Shown here: positions 44,560-52,918 of the stretch, one piece after another
Numbering within the stretch: position 1 is the stretch's first letter
Layout: every line of letters starts with the position of its first letter
Origin: Lysobacterales bacterium
GTDB lineage: Bacteria > Pseudomonadota > Gammaproteobacteria > Xanthomonadales > Ahniellaceae
Direction: 5' to 3'
DNA length: 64,000 nt
Assembly (NCBI GenBank): GCA_016721845.1
Contig: JADKHK010000013.1
Coordinates: 310,001-374,000, forward strand
Translations under genes and position numbers: made by a program
The notes under the pieces: generated by a model
What the model saw: the letters and a program-made list of their open reading frames with translations, nothing else
The model's database searches: none
Told to the model about the DNA's origin: nothing

Positions 44560-45806
44560 ATGACCCCCGAGGAGTGCTCAGCCGAGGTACTCCGCATGCT
44601 TTACGGCTATCTGCCGGAGGACATCCGAAGCGATGCAGACAAAGGCACGGTCATCACCGTTCCTGCTGCGTTCAATCAAATGCAAAAGGACTCGACGATG
44701 GCGGCCGCTGACGCGGCAGGCATAGGCCGGGTCGCGCTGATGCAGGAGCCGGTAGCTGCTGTCATGAGCGTCATGCGGCAGCGAAAGCACGATGGTGTCT
44801 TCGTTGTCTACGACCTCGGGGGCGGCACTCTTGATGTCGCCATCGCCGAGAGCATCGCGGGCCGCGTCAACTTGCTCGCACATGGCGGCATTGCCATGTG
44901 CGGAGGACGCGACTTCGACCGGATTCTCTTCGACAACGTCGTCAAACCTTGGCTCTTGGACAAGTTCAACCTGCCTGAAGATCTAACAACCAATCCCCAG
45001 TTCAAGTCCTTGTTGCGGATGGCGACCTGGGCAGCGGAGAAGGCCAAGATTGAGCTATCGCAAAAAGACGAGGTGGTTGTCAGTCTGCCCGAAACCGAGT
45101 TGGGTGTGCGCGACCTATCTGGCGAAGAGATCTACATCGACATCACGATCGACCGAAAGCGGTACGACAAGCTACTCGCCCCGAAAGTGGAGGAATCCAT
45201 TCAGGGGGCTCGAGAAACGCTCGAGAAAGTTGGACTGAGTCCGCACGATGTGGAGCGTGTCGTGTTTGCTGGCGGACCAACACATTATAAACCGCTACGC
45301 GACAAAGTGGCTTTGAGCTCGGGATTGCACCTTCCACCGAAGTGAATCCAATGACTGCCGTGGCTGAGGGCGCGGCGGTGTTCGCTGAATCTATTGACTG
45401 GGCGTCCCAAAGCCGAGGCCGAAAGAGCGCACGAGGAGCAATCAATTCTGGCGGCGCGCTCGACCTTTCGTTTAACTACATCGCTCGCACTCCTGAGTTG
45501 AAGGCGAAGCTCGTGGCCAAATTGGGTGCGCGCGCTCCTGCGGGCCTGGAGTTTCAAGTCGACAGCCTGGACACCGGTTGGTCATCCGGACGCATCGCCC
45601 TGAAGGACGGCGCCAGCATCGATCTGGGATTGGCGAAGCCCGGCGACAACACGTTCAAAGTGTTCGTTTTCAGTGCCAATCGTGCTCCGGTCACACTTCC
45701 GAGGACAAGATCGTCATCGCAGCGCACAGCGGCCAGTATTGATGCCATAGCCACTCGCGGTGTCGGCACGTCCCACTCCAAACCGAGCAGGATGCCGAGG
45801 CGTTGA
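44560..45806 (+). pseudogene. Hsp70/DnaK-like protein remnant (truncated, frameshifted)
   Basis: Matches the later part of an Hsp70 ATPase domain and the start of the substrate domain. Seen: GTVITVPAAFNQMQKDSTM, the phosphate-2 motif VVYDLGGGTLDVAIAES, EKAKIELSQKD, and the adenosine motif VVFAGGPTHYKPL. The first roughly 110 residues are absent. At 45311-45313 a lost T breaks the frame (expected VAFELGIAPSTEVNP), and two more compensating shifts occur near 45700. It sits between two different IS21-like end fragments. Hsp70 variants of this kind occur in accessory operons, but this copy is dead. Confidence 0.75.
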
Positions 45807-45829
45807 TGTCATGCACAACAAACCCAGCG

Positions 45830-45964
45830 TTTCGGTAAGCCGTGACCGGCTATTTCGGAACAGCGCCAAAATCGGTCACGATCGACCGAAACAGGCGGTC
45901 ACGCCTTACCGAAACGACCGGTCACGCCTTACCGAAATGGGCGGTCACGATGGACCGAAATACG
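45830..45964. repeat. 23-bp repeat cluster, IS21-like element end
   Basis: Three exact-period 23-base direct repeats start at 45886, 45909 and 45932 (each CCGAAA, then a short variable part, CGGTCACG and a variable end), followed by a partial fourth at 45955. A shortened unit precedes them at 45866, and one inverted unit lies at 45830-45858. Repeated CGGTCACG/CCGAAA sites of this type occur at termini of some IS21-family elements as transposase-binding sites. The cluster abuts the truncated IS3 orfB. There are no unique spacers, so it is not a CRISPR array. Confidence 0.75.
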
Positions 45965-46406
45965 CAGCCAGAAACAGCCAGCCTTCGTCGGTCTTGATGC
46001 AGGTGATGTCGGACAACCACACCTTGTGCGGCGCGGTGGTCGCGACGAAGTGCTGCTGCAGCAGATTCTCGCCACCGGCAGCGAATGGTTCGAGTTCGTG
46101 GTCACGCGAAACGCGCGCCGGGCCGCTGCGCGCAATCCTGCGTCACGCATGACGCGACGCACGCGATGACGGCCGATCGGGCGTCCAGCATCACGCAAGG
46201 ATCGAACGACGCGGATCGAGCCGTAGGTTTCGCGCGAGCCGGCGAAGATGGTCTTCACCACTTCGGAAAGCTCGATATTTCCCCGCTCGCGCACTCGGGT
46301 GCGCGGTCGCGCCACTGCAGAAACCCGAGCGCGAGACGCGCAGCAATCGACACATGCGCTGCACCGCGAACTCCGGATCGTTGTCCTTGATCCAGGCGTA
46401 CCTCAC
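45955..46406 (-). pseudogene. IS3-family transposase orfB remnant
   Basis: Begins MRYAWIKDNDPEFAVQRMCR just inside the orfA end. It continues in a second frame as VKTIFAGSRETYGSIRVVRS and RHRVRRVMRDAGLRA (the HTH_21 region), then shifts frame again near 46075 to reach the first catalytic aspartate segment VWLSDITCIKTDEGWLFLAA. There it stops at the repeat cluster. At least two frameshifts and loss of most of the DDE domain make it non-functional. Confidence 0.8.
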
Positions 46407-46699
46407 GACGATTCCTTCGCGAAGTACGCCGCCGCTTTTTTTAGAATGTCGCGGTCGAGCTTCAGGCTCGCGTTCTCGGCACGCAGTCGCGCCAGTTCCT
46501 TCTGCATCGCCTGGGGCGACATTCCGGTCGCTGGATCAGGCTGCAACTTGTCCCTCTCGCGCACCCAATTGCCTACGGTCTGGGCCGGCACATCGAGCCG
46601 CCTTGCCACCTCCGAATGCGACAACCGTTCCTCGATCACCAAGCGCACCACCTCGCGCCGGAAGTCGTCGGGATACGCCTTGCGCTTCTTCGTCTTCAT
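46403..46699 (-). CDS. IS3-family transposase orfA
   Basis: 98 residues, complete. An N-terminal helix-turn-helix of the IS3 orfA type (AYPDDFRREVVRLVIEERLS, VGNWVRERDKL) and a C-terminal leucine-zipper coil (LARLRAENASLKLDRDILKK) ending AAAYFAKESS. In active elements this protein binds the IS ends and is fused to orfB by a -1 frameshift at the overlap. Here orfB is broken, so it probably has no transposition role. Confidence 0.9.
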   Translation of the reverse strand: MKTKKRKAYPDDFRREVVRLVIEERLSHSEVARRLDVPAQTVGNWVRERDKLQPDPATGMSPQAMQKELARLRAENASLKLDRDILKKAAAYFAKESS

Positions 46700-46792
46700 G
46701 GACTTCTCCTGTCAGGGTCGATTCAATACGACCCAAAGGCAGGTGTCCACGGAAGCGGGACTGGTTCACACTGGCGCTTCGCGTAACGTGAA

Positions 46793-47665
46793 CTAGCGGG
46801 TATGAGCGGGTTCGACCTTCGCTCTGAACCACGCCGAACGCTGCCCATCCACCTCGCGATATCGAAGGTCGAAGAGTCGGGACTCGTGAACCACCTGTCG
46901 CCAACTGCTGCAGCCGTACTTGGCAGGCAGTTGCTCGGGGTGTCTTTCTGCAATCCATCGCCCGGCCATTGCCACCGGAGTCCATCCGTCGACGGCCAAT
47001 GCGCTAGCCGCACTCCTCAGTGCGCGCACGATGCCCGCGGCGGGCCAATCAACGGCGCCATCAGGGGCGATGCCATTGACCACCAGGTCGTGGAATGCAT
47101 CAGATTGCACGAATTCCGCCGTCAGGCGTCGCGCCTGATCCATGTGCTCGGCCCATCCGCGGAGTTGCTCGAAGTGCCGATCAATGTGGCTGTAGGCCTC
47201 GATCAACGCGTCGTGGGCACCACGACATCCGTCCAAGCTCCAGAGGTCGTGCTGACCGATAAAGTGGTGAACCAGGTTGTTCCGCAGGGCGACCAGTTCT
47301 TTCAGGTCACTCTCTATCCGGGAAAAATCCTCTGCCGATAGACTCAGGCGCGTCCTCATGCTGAGTGAGATGACGTCACCGGGGGGGTTGGTCGATGCCT
47401 CAAAGGAGGGATCGGTCTCGTTGGTTACGACATACGACCCGAGAAAATGACCGACCAGGGTTCCCAGAGTTTTCGTGGCGGCATCGGCGACACGAGCAGC
47501 TTGAATCGAGGCCAGGGCATGGGCTGGCCCAGAGATTTCGTGATGTACCACGACAGCCTTGATGAGACGCTCGTACTGCTGCAGGCGCAGCAAGCATCGC
47601 CCCAGCAGCCGCTGAACTTCACGTTGAAGCGCTTGCAGCGATTCTTCAGTAGGCATCGTTGTCAT
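46793..47665 (-). CDS. OST-HTH/LOTUS domain protein in XRE-ImmA operon
   Basis: 290 residues. A helical N-terminal half (about 1-200) of unknown family contains a HEPN-like-looking ELVALRNNLVHHFIG segment. The C-terminal OST-HTH/LOTUS domain (about 230-290) reads DGWTPVAMAGRWIAERHPEQ, then SSWRQVVHESRLFDLR. LOTUS domains bind RNA (often G-rich or G-quadruplex RNA) or partner proteins. R-N-x-x-x-H in the first half is the HEPN RNase signature (RNNLVHH), so an RNA-targeting effector is possible but unproven. The start at 47665 avoids overlap with the ImmA gene, which ends 14 bases upstream. Confidence 0.78.
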   Translation of the reverse strand: MTTMPTEESLQALQREVQRLLGRCLLRLQQYERLIKAVVVHHEISGPAHALASIQAARVADAATKTLGTLVGHFLGSYVVTNETDPSFEASTNPPGDVISLSMRTRLSLSAEDFSRIESDLKELVALRNNLVHHFIGQHDLWSLDGCRGAHDALIEAYSHIDRHFEQLRGWAEHMDQARRLTAEFVQSDAFHDLVVNGIAPDGAVDWPAAGIVRALRSAASALAVDGWTPVAMAGRWIAERHPEQLPAKYGCSSWRQVVHESRLFDLRYREVDGQRSAWFRAKVEPAHTR

Positions 47666-47678
47666 AGGGCGGGCGCCG

Positions 47679-48614
47679 CTAACGTTCCGAAGTCGTCGGG
47701 TGCCCATTCGATGCGAACTGGTCGGAGCAGTCAAAACTGTTCTCGTCTTGCCATGACCGATCCCACGAGCGTGGCTCTGCGCCTTCCAGCAACAACAGTG
47801 TGATCACCCGGTCCCGGTCGGTGTAGGAATGCTTGAACTCCCGCAATTTCATGTGTGCGCCCTCCTCGGCGCACCAGATCGCCGCGGAGCACTCCACGCC
47901 ATCGAAGCATTGCACCACGCTTTCGTCGGCGGCCAGGGTGCCGGCGAACGGCTCCTGCGCAGACTCCGACTGGCGGACGCGAGCGCGGGTCATGCGCGCG
48001 TTGCGGCTGGCGCGCTGGTACTTGAGGAAACCCTGGTCCCAGTGGATCAAGATCGCACGCTGGTCGGTGGCTTCGATGAAGCGCAAGCACAGCGCTTCGA
48101 ATGAGACCTCGAAGGTGCGGGCGATGTCGCTCAGCAGGTGCAGCGTGACCTTGCGCTGATCGCCGAGGAGGCGCCGCAGTAGATCCAGGGGCATGAGCAG
48201 ATTGCTGGCGAATTCGTTGGCTTCGCGCTCGATGTTCCGGCCGTCGAACTGCCCGGACGTGACGCCGCGGTTGTCGCACTCGAAGCGGCTTTGCAGCGCA
48301 CGGTGCAGAACGAAGTGGCCCAACTCATGCGCGACGGTGAAGCGGCTGCGCTCGGGTGTTGCGTGTTGCTTGTAGAGGATGCCCCATTCGGCTGGATCGT
48401 CCGGGTTGCGCACCAAGCAGCCCTCGAAGCCGCTGACGTCGAGCGGCGTCGGTGCCTTGATTTCTCGAACGCCGGCGCCGTAGGGCGTGGTCGGCAGCAT
48501 CTGCCGCACGACGTCGAGATCGATGGCTTCAGGAATGTTGTCTCCATGCCAGGCGCGCAACCACTTCAGAACCGTGGCGGCCGCGGTGAAGCCATTTAGG
48601 GCCGGCGCGCTCAC
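47679..48614 (-). CDS. ImmA/IrrE family metallo-endopeptidase
   Basis: 311 residues. The zinc site HELGH is at 96-100 (SRFTVAHELGHFVLH), with the supporting glutamate region REANEFASNLLMP after it, the standard ImmA/IrrE core. The last 150 residues are a helical and charged extension. ImmA-type proteases cleave partner XRE repressors in response to stress. Here the XRE gene lies directly upstream, overlapping by four bases, so the two almost certainly work together. An OST-HTH protein gene follows. Confidence 0.92.
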   Translation of the reverse strand: MSAPALNGFTAAATVLKWLRAWHGDNIPEAIDLDVVRQMLPTTPYGAGVREIKAPTPLDVSGFEGCLVRNPDDPAEWGILYKQHATPERSRFTVAHELGHFVLHRALQSRFECDNRGVTSGQFDGRNIEREANEFASNLLMPLDLLRRLLGDQRKVTLHLLSDIARTFEVSFEALCLRFIEATDQRAILIHWDQGFLKYQRASRNARMTRARVRQSESAQEPFAGTLAADESVVQCFDGVECSAAIWCAEEGAHMKLREFKHSYTDRDRVITLLLLEGAEPRSWDRSWQDENSFDCSDQFASNGHPTTSER

Positions 48615-48958
48615 GGCTTCGCGTCACCCTCGCCGCGACCCGGGAACATCAGCTTGAGCGCCTGACGGTAGCGCTCCTTCTCTTCGTCGGTCATGCCCGC
48701 ATATTCACGAAAGAACGCGACGTCCTCGGGCTTGGCTTCGTGAGCCTCGCGGGGCGTTTCCTCCATCAGGTCCTCGACCGTGACTCCGAAGGTCTTGGCT
48801 AGCCGGTGGACGCGCTCGGCGGATGGGCGCTGGCCGTCTTTCATCTCCAGTTCCCAGATGTAGCCGCGGGTGCAGCCGACCGCGTCGGCTACCTGCTGCA
48901 GGGTCATGTTCTTGGCTTCGCGTAGGCGCCGAAGCCGGGTTCCGAGTGTCGTTGCCAT
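48611..48958 (-). CDS. XRE-family transcriptional regulator
   Basis: 115 residues. The N-terminal helix-turn-helix (about 3-65) reads LGTRLRRLREAKNMTLQQVA, then GCTRGYIWELEMKDGQRPSA. It is followed by an acidic linker and a helical tail (DEEKERYRQALKLMFPG). The start at the ATG giving MATTLG is preferred over a TTG 32 codons upstream, which has no family similarity. It is the first gene of the XRE-ImmA-OST-HTH operon (ATGA overlap with immA) and is probably the repressor removed by the protease. Confidence 0.92.
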   Translation of the reverse strand: MATTLGTRLRRLREAKNMTLQQVADAVGCTRGYIWELEMKDGQRPSAERVHRLAKTFGVTVEDLMEETPREAHEAKPEDVAFFREYAGMTDEEKERYRQALKLMFPGRGEGDAKP

Positions 48959-49197
48959 CGGTCTGCTTCTACTGGACAGGCGTCTCAAGACGTGAGCCAA
49001 GAAGTATAGCCACGAGATACATGGGCGGGGTGAAGCGCTCTCGATGATTGACAAGCGGAAATCCGGGTACTAGCCTTTCGCTGTATCTCGCTACACGACA
49101 AACAAAGGGAGCATTGCTTTCAAAAACTGACGCCCGTTGTGCCTGATCTCGTGCTGTCCAGCTCCCGACTGCCAGTCCTTTGAAGGAACTCCCCGCA

Positions 49198-50424
49198 ATG
49201 AAGAAAACGTTTGTCGATGTGCTTCTCGAACTCCCGGTGGACGCCACGCTCCAGCAGCTCCTGACGGAGCATGCGCTGCCTGTGCCGCTGGGCTTCGCCT
49301 GGGACGACACCCCCGAAACCTCACGTGTGCTGCTCGACTGCGTGCGCCAGTGGCCCGATATCGATGCCAAGGATCGCCTGGTCGGCGAACTGAATGCGTG
49401 CCTGCCTTTGGCCGACGGGCCGGGGCAGCAGGCAATTTTCCAAGCGGCCGCCAGCGGCGGCAGCGCCCTGATCGGGCTCGCGAGCTGCAAGAGCGACTTG
49501 CATCGCGCCTTCTGGTTCTACCGGCACCATCCCGATCTGTTCCGCCACGCGCTGGATGCCGACTTCATCGAACGTCGTGGCAGCCAGGCCCAGCAACATG
49601 CGCTGAGTATCAAGCGCCATCCAAACATGACCAAGCCCGCGCTCGCGGCCTTCGGTCAGGCCGTCGCGAAGTTCTATCAGCGCATGCTGAGCTGCGGCGA
49701 CGGCGTGGAGACCACTATCTTCCAGCGCAGCCCCGGTGTGTTCCTGCTGACGACGCACGTCAAGGGCTTGGCGATGCTGCACCTCGAGTTCCAGGGCACG
49801 TCGCTGACGCGCCGCGTCGGCAACCCGAGCATCCACGGCATGCTGGAGTACTCCGAGAAGACTGGCGTGGTGCGTACGCTGATCAAGGGTGGCGCCGCCT
49901 ACCACCAGATGCTGGCCAGCGAGTTCGCTACCCACCTGCTGGGCCAAGCCGTGGATGCCAAGCGCATCAAGCCGGAGAAACTCGACCTCACTCAGTTCCG
50001 TGCCGGCGTCGACTTCCCGCAGGCGATCAAGGACGGGTTCGTTGCCGTGCAACTCAAGCAGATCACGGTGCTGAGTCCGACCGGCAAGCTGAGGGTTGAA
50101 GCCACGGCGACAGCGATGGCTCAGCATCAGTCGGTCACCGAGTTGATGCAGGAAGAGATGTCGGCGCCACTGGAGGGCGGTTGGACGGTGACCGCGGTGC
50201 AGATCAACCTGTACTACCCGGGTGAGGCAGGGCGCAGGAACCGAGTGATCACCGCCGAGTTGACCAGCATGGGCCGGCTACGGCTTCCGATGCGCGATCC
50301 GGTGATGAAGGCCAACGTCGAGCGCTACCTCGTCGAGAAGGGAATCCTGGCGCGCGGCCAGACACTGGATGCGGACGACCTCCCGCAGGTCGACGAGCAG
50401 CCGCATTCGATGGTTGAGGGCTGA
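49198..50424 (+). CDS. Hypothetical protein, 408 residues, accessory island
   Basis: I do not recognise it. A soluble alpha/beta protein of 408 residues, no signal peptide or membrane segment. It contains histidine-rich patches (FWFYRHHPDLFRHAL) and a possible beta domain in the second half (QITVLSPTGKLRVEATATAM, AVQINLYYPGEAG). The ATG at 49198 (MKKTFVDVLLELP) has GAAGGAA upstream. The next gene starts three bases after its stop, so they form an operon, divergent from the XRE-ImmA-OST-HTH operon. This context suggests a stress or defence role, not shown by the sequence. Confidence 0.75.
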   Translation: MKKTFVDVLLELPVDATLQQLLTEHALPVPLGFAWDDTPETSRVLLDCVRQWPDIDAKDRLVGELNACLPLADGPGQQAIFQAAASGGSALIGLASCKSDLHRAFWFYRHHPDLFRHALDADFIERRGSQAQQHALSIKRHPNMTKPALAAFGQAVAKFYQRMLSCGDGVETTIFQRSPGVFLLTTHVKGLAMLHLEFQGTSLTRRVGNPSIHGMLEYSEKTGVVRTLIKGGAAYHQMLASEFATHLLGQAVDAKRIKPEKLDLTQFRAGVDFPQAIKDGFVAVQLKQITVLSPTGKLRVEATATAMAQHQSVTELMQEEMSAPLEGGWTVTAVQINLYYPGEAGRRNRVITAELTSMGRLRLPMRDPVMKANVERYLVEKGILARGQTLDADDLPQVDEQPHSMVEG

Positions 50425-50427
50425 CCG

Positions 50428-51348
50428 TTGTCGGCGTATGCGGAGTGGGCGCTGGTGTGCCGTTTGTTCTCGACCGGCACGCCCGTGATGAAGATGCGGC
50501 TGTCGGCGAGCGAGGTCGGCGTCCTACCCGCGCTGGCGAAGGCTGTGAAGCCGACATCGCACAACGTCAGCATCGTGCCGTGCCCCTACTGTGGGATGAA
50601 TGGCGGCGAGGTGCGGCGCAGTCGAGACGGCGAACTGGAATGCTGCTGCGCCGAGTGCGGTGCCGTCCCGGTCGATGCCGACGATTTGGCGGCGTTCATG
50701 CTTGACGACCACTGGCTACACCGAAAGCTCCGAGCCGCGCTGGATGTCCAGTCAGATGGCGGGTCGGCGACGTTGACCACGAGTGCTTGGCTGCTGGGTC
50801 AAGCCGGGAATACGCCGGTGGTGTTGACGCGCGACATCCGCCGACTGTGGCGCGAGCCAGGACTGCTGGATCGGGTGCGCACCGACAACGGCTTGGTACA
50901 TGTGATTGCACCGGCACACCAGATTGCTGCCGGTGTGCCAACGGACGCGGGCGTGGAGTGGCTGGCACTGGAGGAACGGTTCCGGTTGCGCGGCGACGCA
51001 ATCTCGTTCCTCGGCGCTCGTGGGACGGCCACCACGGCGCGGCGGAGGAATGATTCGGCGGCGCCGGTCCACGGGCCGTTCTCGGCAGACTTTCGACTCG
51101 TGTATTTGGATGGCGAAGCCAGCCCGCCGATTCGCTGCACGAAGGCTCAGTCAGAAGTGTTTCGCGCGCTGTGGGAGTTCGCAGGCCAGGATCGACGAGC
51201 TGAAGATGTGATGCGGCGCACTGGCCGCAGCAGCCCGAAGCCCATCGACCTGTTCAAGAGCAACAAAGAGCGGCTCCGGGCCTACAAGACCTTGGTCGTG
51301 ACCAACCAGAAGGAAGGCTTGTACCGGATGCCGTGCGCGGCACGGTGA
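50428..51348 (+). CDS. Hypothetical zinc-ribbon protein, accessory island
   Basis: Not recognised. 306 residues with a four-cysteine zinc ribbon (about 50-78: VPCPYCGMNG, then CCCAECGAVPVDADD), a central helical region and a C-terminal region (DLFKSNKERLRAYKTLVVTN) that could bind nucleic acid. It starts at a TTG three bases after the stop of the preceding gene, implying coupling; an ATG 20 codons in (MKMRLSASEVG) is an alternative. Likely partner of the upstream 408-residue protein. Confidence 0.72.
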   Translation: MSAYAEWALVCRLFSTGTPVMKMRLSASEVGVLPALAKAVKPTSHNVSIVPCPYCGMNGGEVRRSRDGELECCCAECGAVPVDADDLAAFMLDDHWLHRKLRAALDVQSDGGSATLTTSAWLLGQAGNTPVVLTRDIRRLWREPGLLDRVRTDNGLVHVIAPAHQIAAGVPTDAGVEWLALEERFRLRGDAISFLGARGTATTARRRNDSAAPVHGPFSADFRLVYLDGEASPPIRCTKAQSEVFRALWEFAGQDRRAEDVMRRTGRSSPKPIDLFKSNKERLRAYKTLVVTNQKEGLYRMPCAAR

Positions 51349-51599
51349 TCGCCGCCCCTCGGTTCTCTCACCCCGATTGCTGCTCCAATCATCGACTCGG
51401 ACCGCTCTCCGCGACACCCGCGTAACCTCGCGCCACGACAAGGGTTCTGCCGGTGCCAACCGCGGACGGTTGGTGAGGGTAAGTGGAGAAGAGAGAGGAA
51501 AAGGGAGGCGAACCGGGCCGAATTCGCGGCGTCTTCCTGGCGCGCGTGGCACCGGCAAAACTGCGCGAAAACCCGCGGTGACACGGGATTCCGGGCAAC

Positions 51600-51624
51600 A
51601 AAAAACCGGCCTTGAGGGCCGGTT
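51600..51624 (-). terminator. Intrinsic terminator of tRNA-Ala
   Basis: On the minus strand, stem AACCGGCC/GGCCGGTT with a 5-base loop, then a run of T residues, starting 13 bases after the tRNA 3' end. The 289 bases from 51349 to the tRNA hold no gene that I can support. Confidence 0.88.
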
Positions 51625-51637
51625 CTTGTCTGAGTAT

Positions 51638-51713
51638 TGGTGGAGAGGATGGGAATCGAACCCACGACCTCGTCATTGCGAACGACGCGCTCTACCAACT
51701 GAGCTACCCCCCC
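51638..51713 (-). tRNA. tRNA-Ala (anticodon CGC)
   Basis: A 76-base cloverleaf with encoded CCA on the minus strand. The acceptor GGGGGGG pairs with CCTCTCC (two G-U pairs). The anticodon stem CGTCG/TGACG encloses TTCGCAA, giving CGC, which reads GCG. The T arm has GTTCGATTC. It borders the accessory island, as integration-target tRNAs often do, but I see no duplicated 3' end. Confidence 0.92.
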
Positions 51714-51770
51714 ACATGCCGCTCGGACAGGCCGAGCGGGCGCGCATCTTAGCCGCCGGACCGTGGTGAT

Positions 51771-52853
51771 TCAACTGAAGGCGCGCGCGGCAATGGCGTC
51801 CAGCCGCTGGCGTCGCCATTCCGGCAGATCGACAGGCCAGGCCCCGTGGCGCAAGCGAGCTTCCTGAGCCTTGCGCGGGGCGAGCAGCGCGGGCTCGATC
51901 GCGAGTGTCGCGGCTTCAGCCTCGATGCCAGCCTTGAGGCGCTCCAGTGCGGCTTCCTCGTCGCGCGAGAATGGCTTCGGCGCGGGAACGAAATCATCGT
52001 GCCGTGGCGGATCGCGCAGCAGTTCGAGCAGGTCGCCGGACTTCGCGCGCGGGAATGCGCGCTGCGCCTGCAACATGCGTTGCAACTCGGCGGCCTGGGT
52101 CGGCGGCTTCGCGGCGAGGTCGTGCGCGACCTGGTTGTCGATCACCCACGGCTTCGGACGATCGCTGTCGCGTGCGGTCTGTTCGCGCCAACGCAGCAGG
52201 GCGTCGAGGCGTCGTTGCGCGTCGAGATCGAGCTTCCAGGCGCTGCGGTAGTCGTGATGGAGATTGACCGGCGTGCCCGCCGCGAATGCGGTGCGCAGGG
52301 TGCGTTCGCCCTCTTGCGCGATCCAGGTGCGGCGTCCGAGTGCGTCGAGCCGTTCGAGCAGCGCATCGCCGAGTGCATCGAGATGCACGACATCATCGGC
52401 GGCATACGCGAACTGGCGATCACTGAGTGGACGCTGCATCCAGTCCGAGCGCGTCTCGGTCTTCTCCAGTTCGACACCGAGCACGAGCGCGACCAGCTTC
52501 TGATACCCGAGCCCGGTGCCGAGGCCGGCCAGTGCCGCTGCGAGCTGCGTATCGAACAAGGCTTCGGGCGGGCGCGGCAAGAGTGGCGCGAGCGCCACCA
52601 GATCTTCGCTCGGGCTGTGCATCAGCCAGGTTTGACCGGGCTGCGAGATCGCGTCGCCAAGGTCGTGCAGGACATCGAACGCGAGCGGATCGATCAGCAC
52701 CGCATCGTCCGCCAGCATCGCCTGCACCAGCGCGAGCTTCGGCCAATAGGTGCGGATGCGTTCGAACTCGGTATCGAGCGCGAGCCGCGACGAGGCACGC
52801 AAGGCCGCAAGGGCATCATTCAGCGCCGGTCGGTCGGCAACCCATCGGGCCAT
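51771..52853 (-). CDS. rnd: Ribonuclease D
   Basis: A 360-residue 3'-5' exoribonuclease that trims tRNA and other small RNA precursors. DEDDy motifs: ExoI LALDTEFERIRTYWPKLALV, ExoII in MHSPSEDLVAL, ExoIII YAADDVVHLDAL with the tyrosine. An HRDC-like helical region follows (WREQTARDSDRPKPWVIDNQ). Normal length for the family. It is divergent from the FGE-like gene, 65 bases apart. Confidence 0.94.
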   Translation of the reverse strand: MARWVADRPALNDALAALRASSRLALDTEFERIRTYWPKLALVQAMLADDAVLIDPLAFDVLHDLGDAISQPGQTWLMHSPSEDLVALAPLLPRPPEALFDTQLAAALAGLGTGLGYQKLVALVLGVELEKTETRSDWMQRPLSDRQFAYAADDVVHLDALGDALLERLDALGRRTWIAQEGERTLRTAFAAGTPVNLHHDYRSAWKLDLDAQRRLDALLRWREQTARDSDRPKPWVIDNQVAHDLAAKPPTQAAELQRMLQAQRAFPRAKSGDLLELLRDPPRHDDFVPAPKPFSRDEEAALERLKAGIEAEAATLAIEPALLAPRKAQEARLRHGAWPVDLPEWRRQRLDAIAARAFS

Positions 52854-52918
52854 GTCAGAATCCAGTGCATCAGGGCGCGCGATGATTGCAGACCAGCGCC
52901 CGCGGAGATACCCGAGGC

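Larger units (their letters stand above)
45955..46770 (-). mobile_element. Truncated IS3-family insertion sequence
   Basis: On the minus strand: an intact orfA, a degenerate orfB cut off near its catalytic core, and one terminal end (GGGACTGGTTCA, 46757-46768, i.e. TGAACCAGTCCC reading inward). The other end is lost where the sequence runs into the 23-bp repeat cluster at about 45955. The element is therefore immobile and was probably cut by a second, IS21-like insertion. Confidence 0.82.

Noticed and set aside
45830..45964. Regular repeats that could be taken as a CRISPR array.
   Set aside because: Units are contiguous 23-mers with no unique spacers, one is inverted, and no cas genes are near. 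IS-end repeats explain it better.
51638..51713. tRNA-Ala as an integration site with a duplicated 3' end at the far island edge.
   Set aside because: I looked for the 3' end sequence around 43.3-43.7 kb on both strands and found no copy. No integrase is present, so I do not call att sites.
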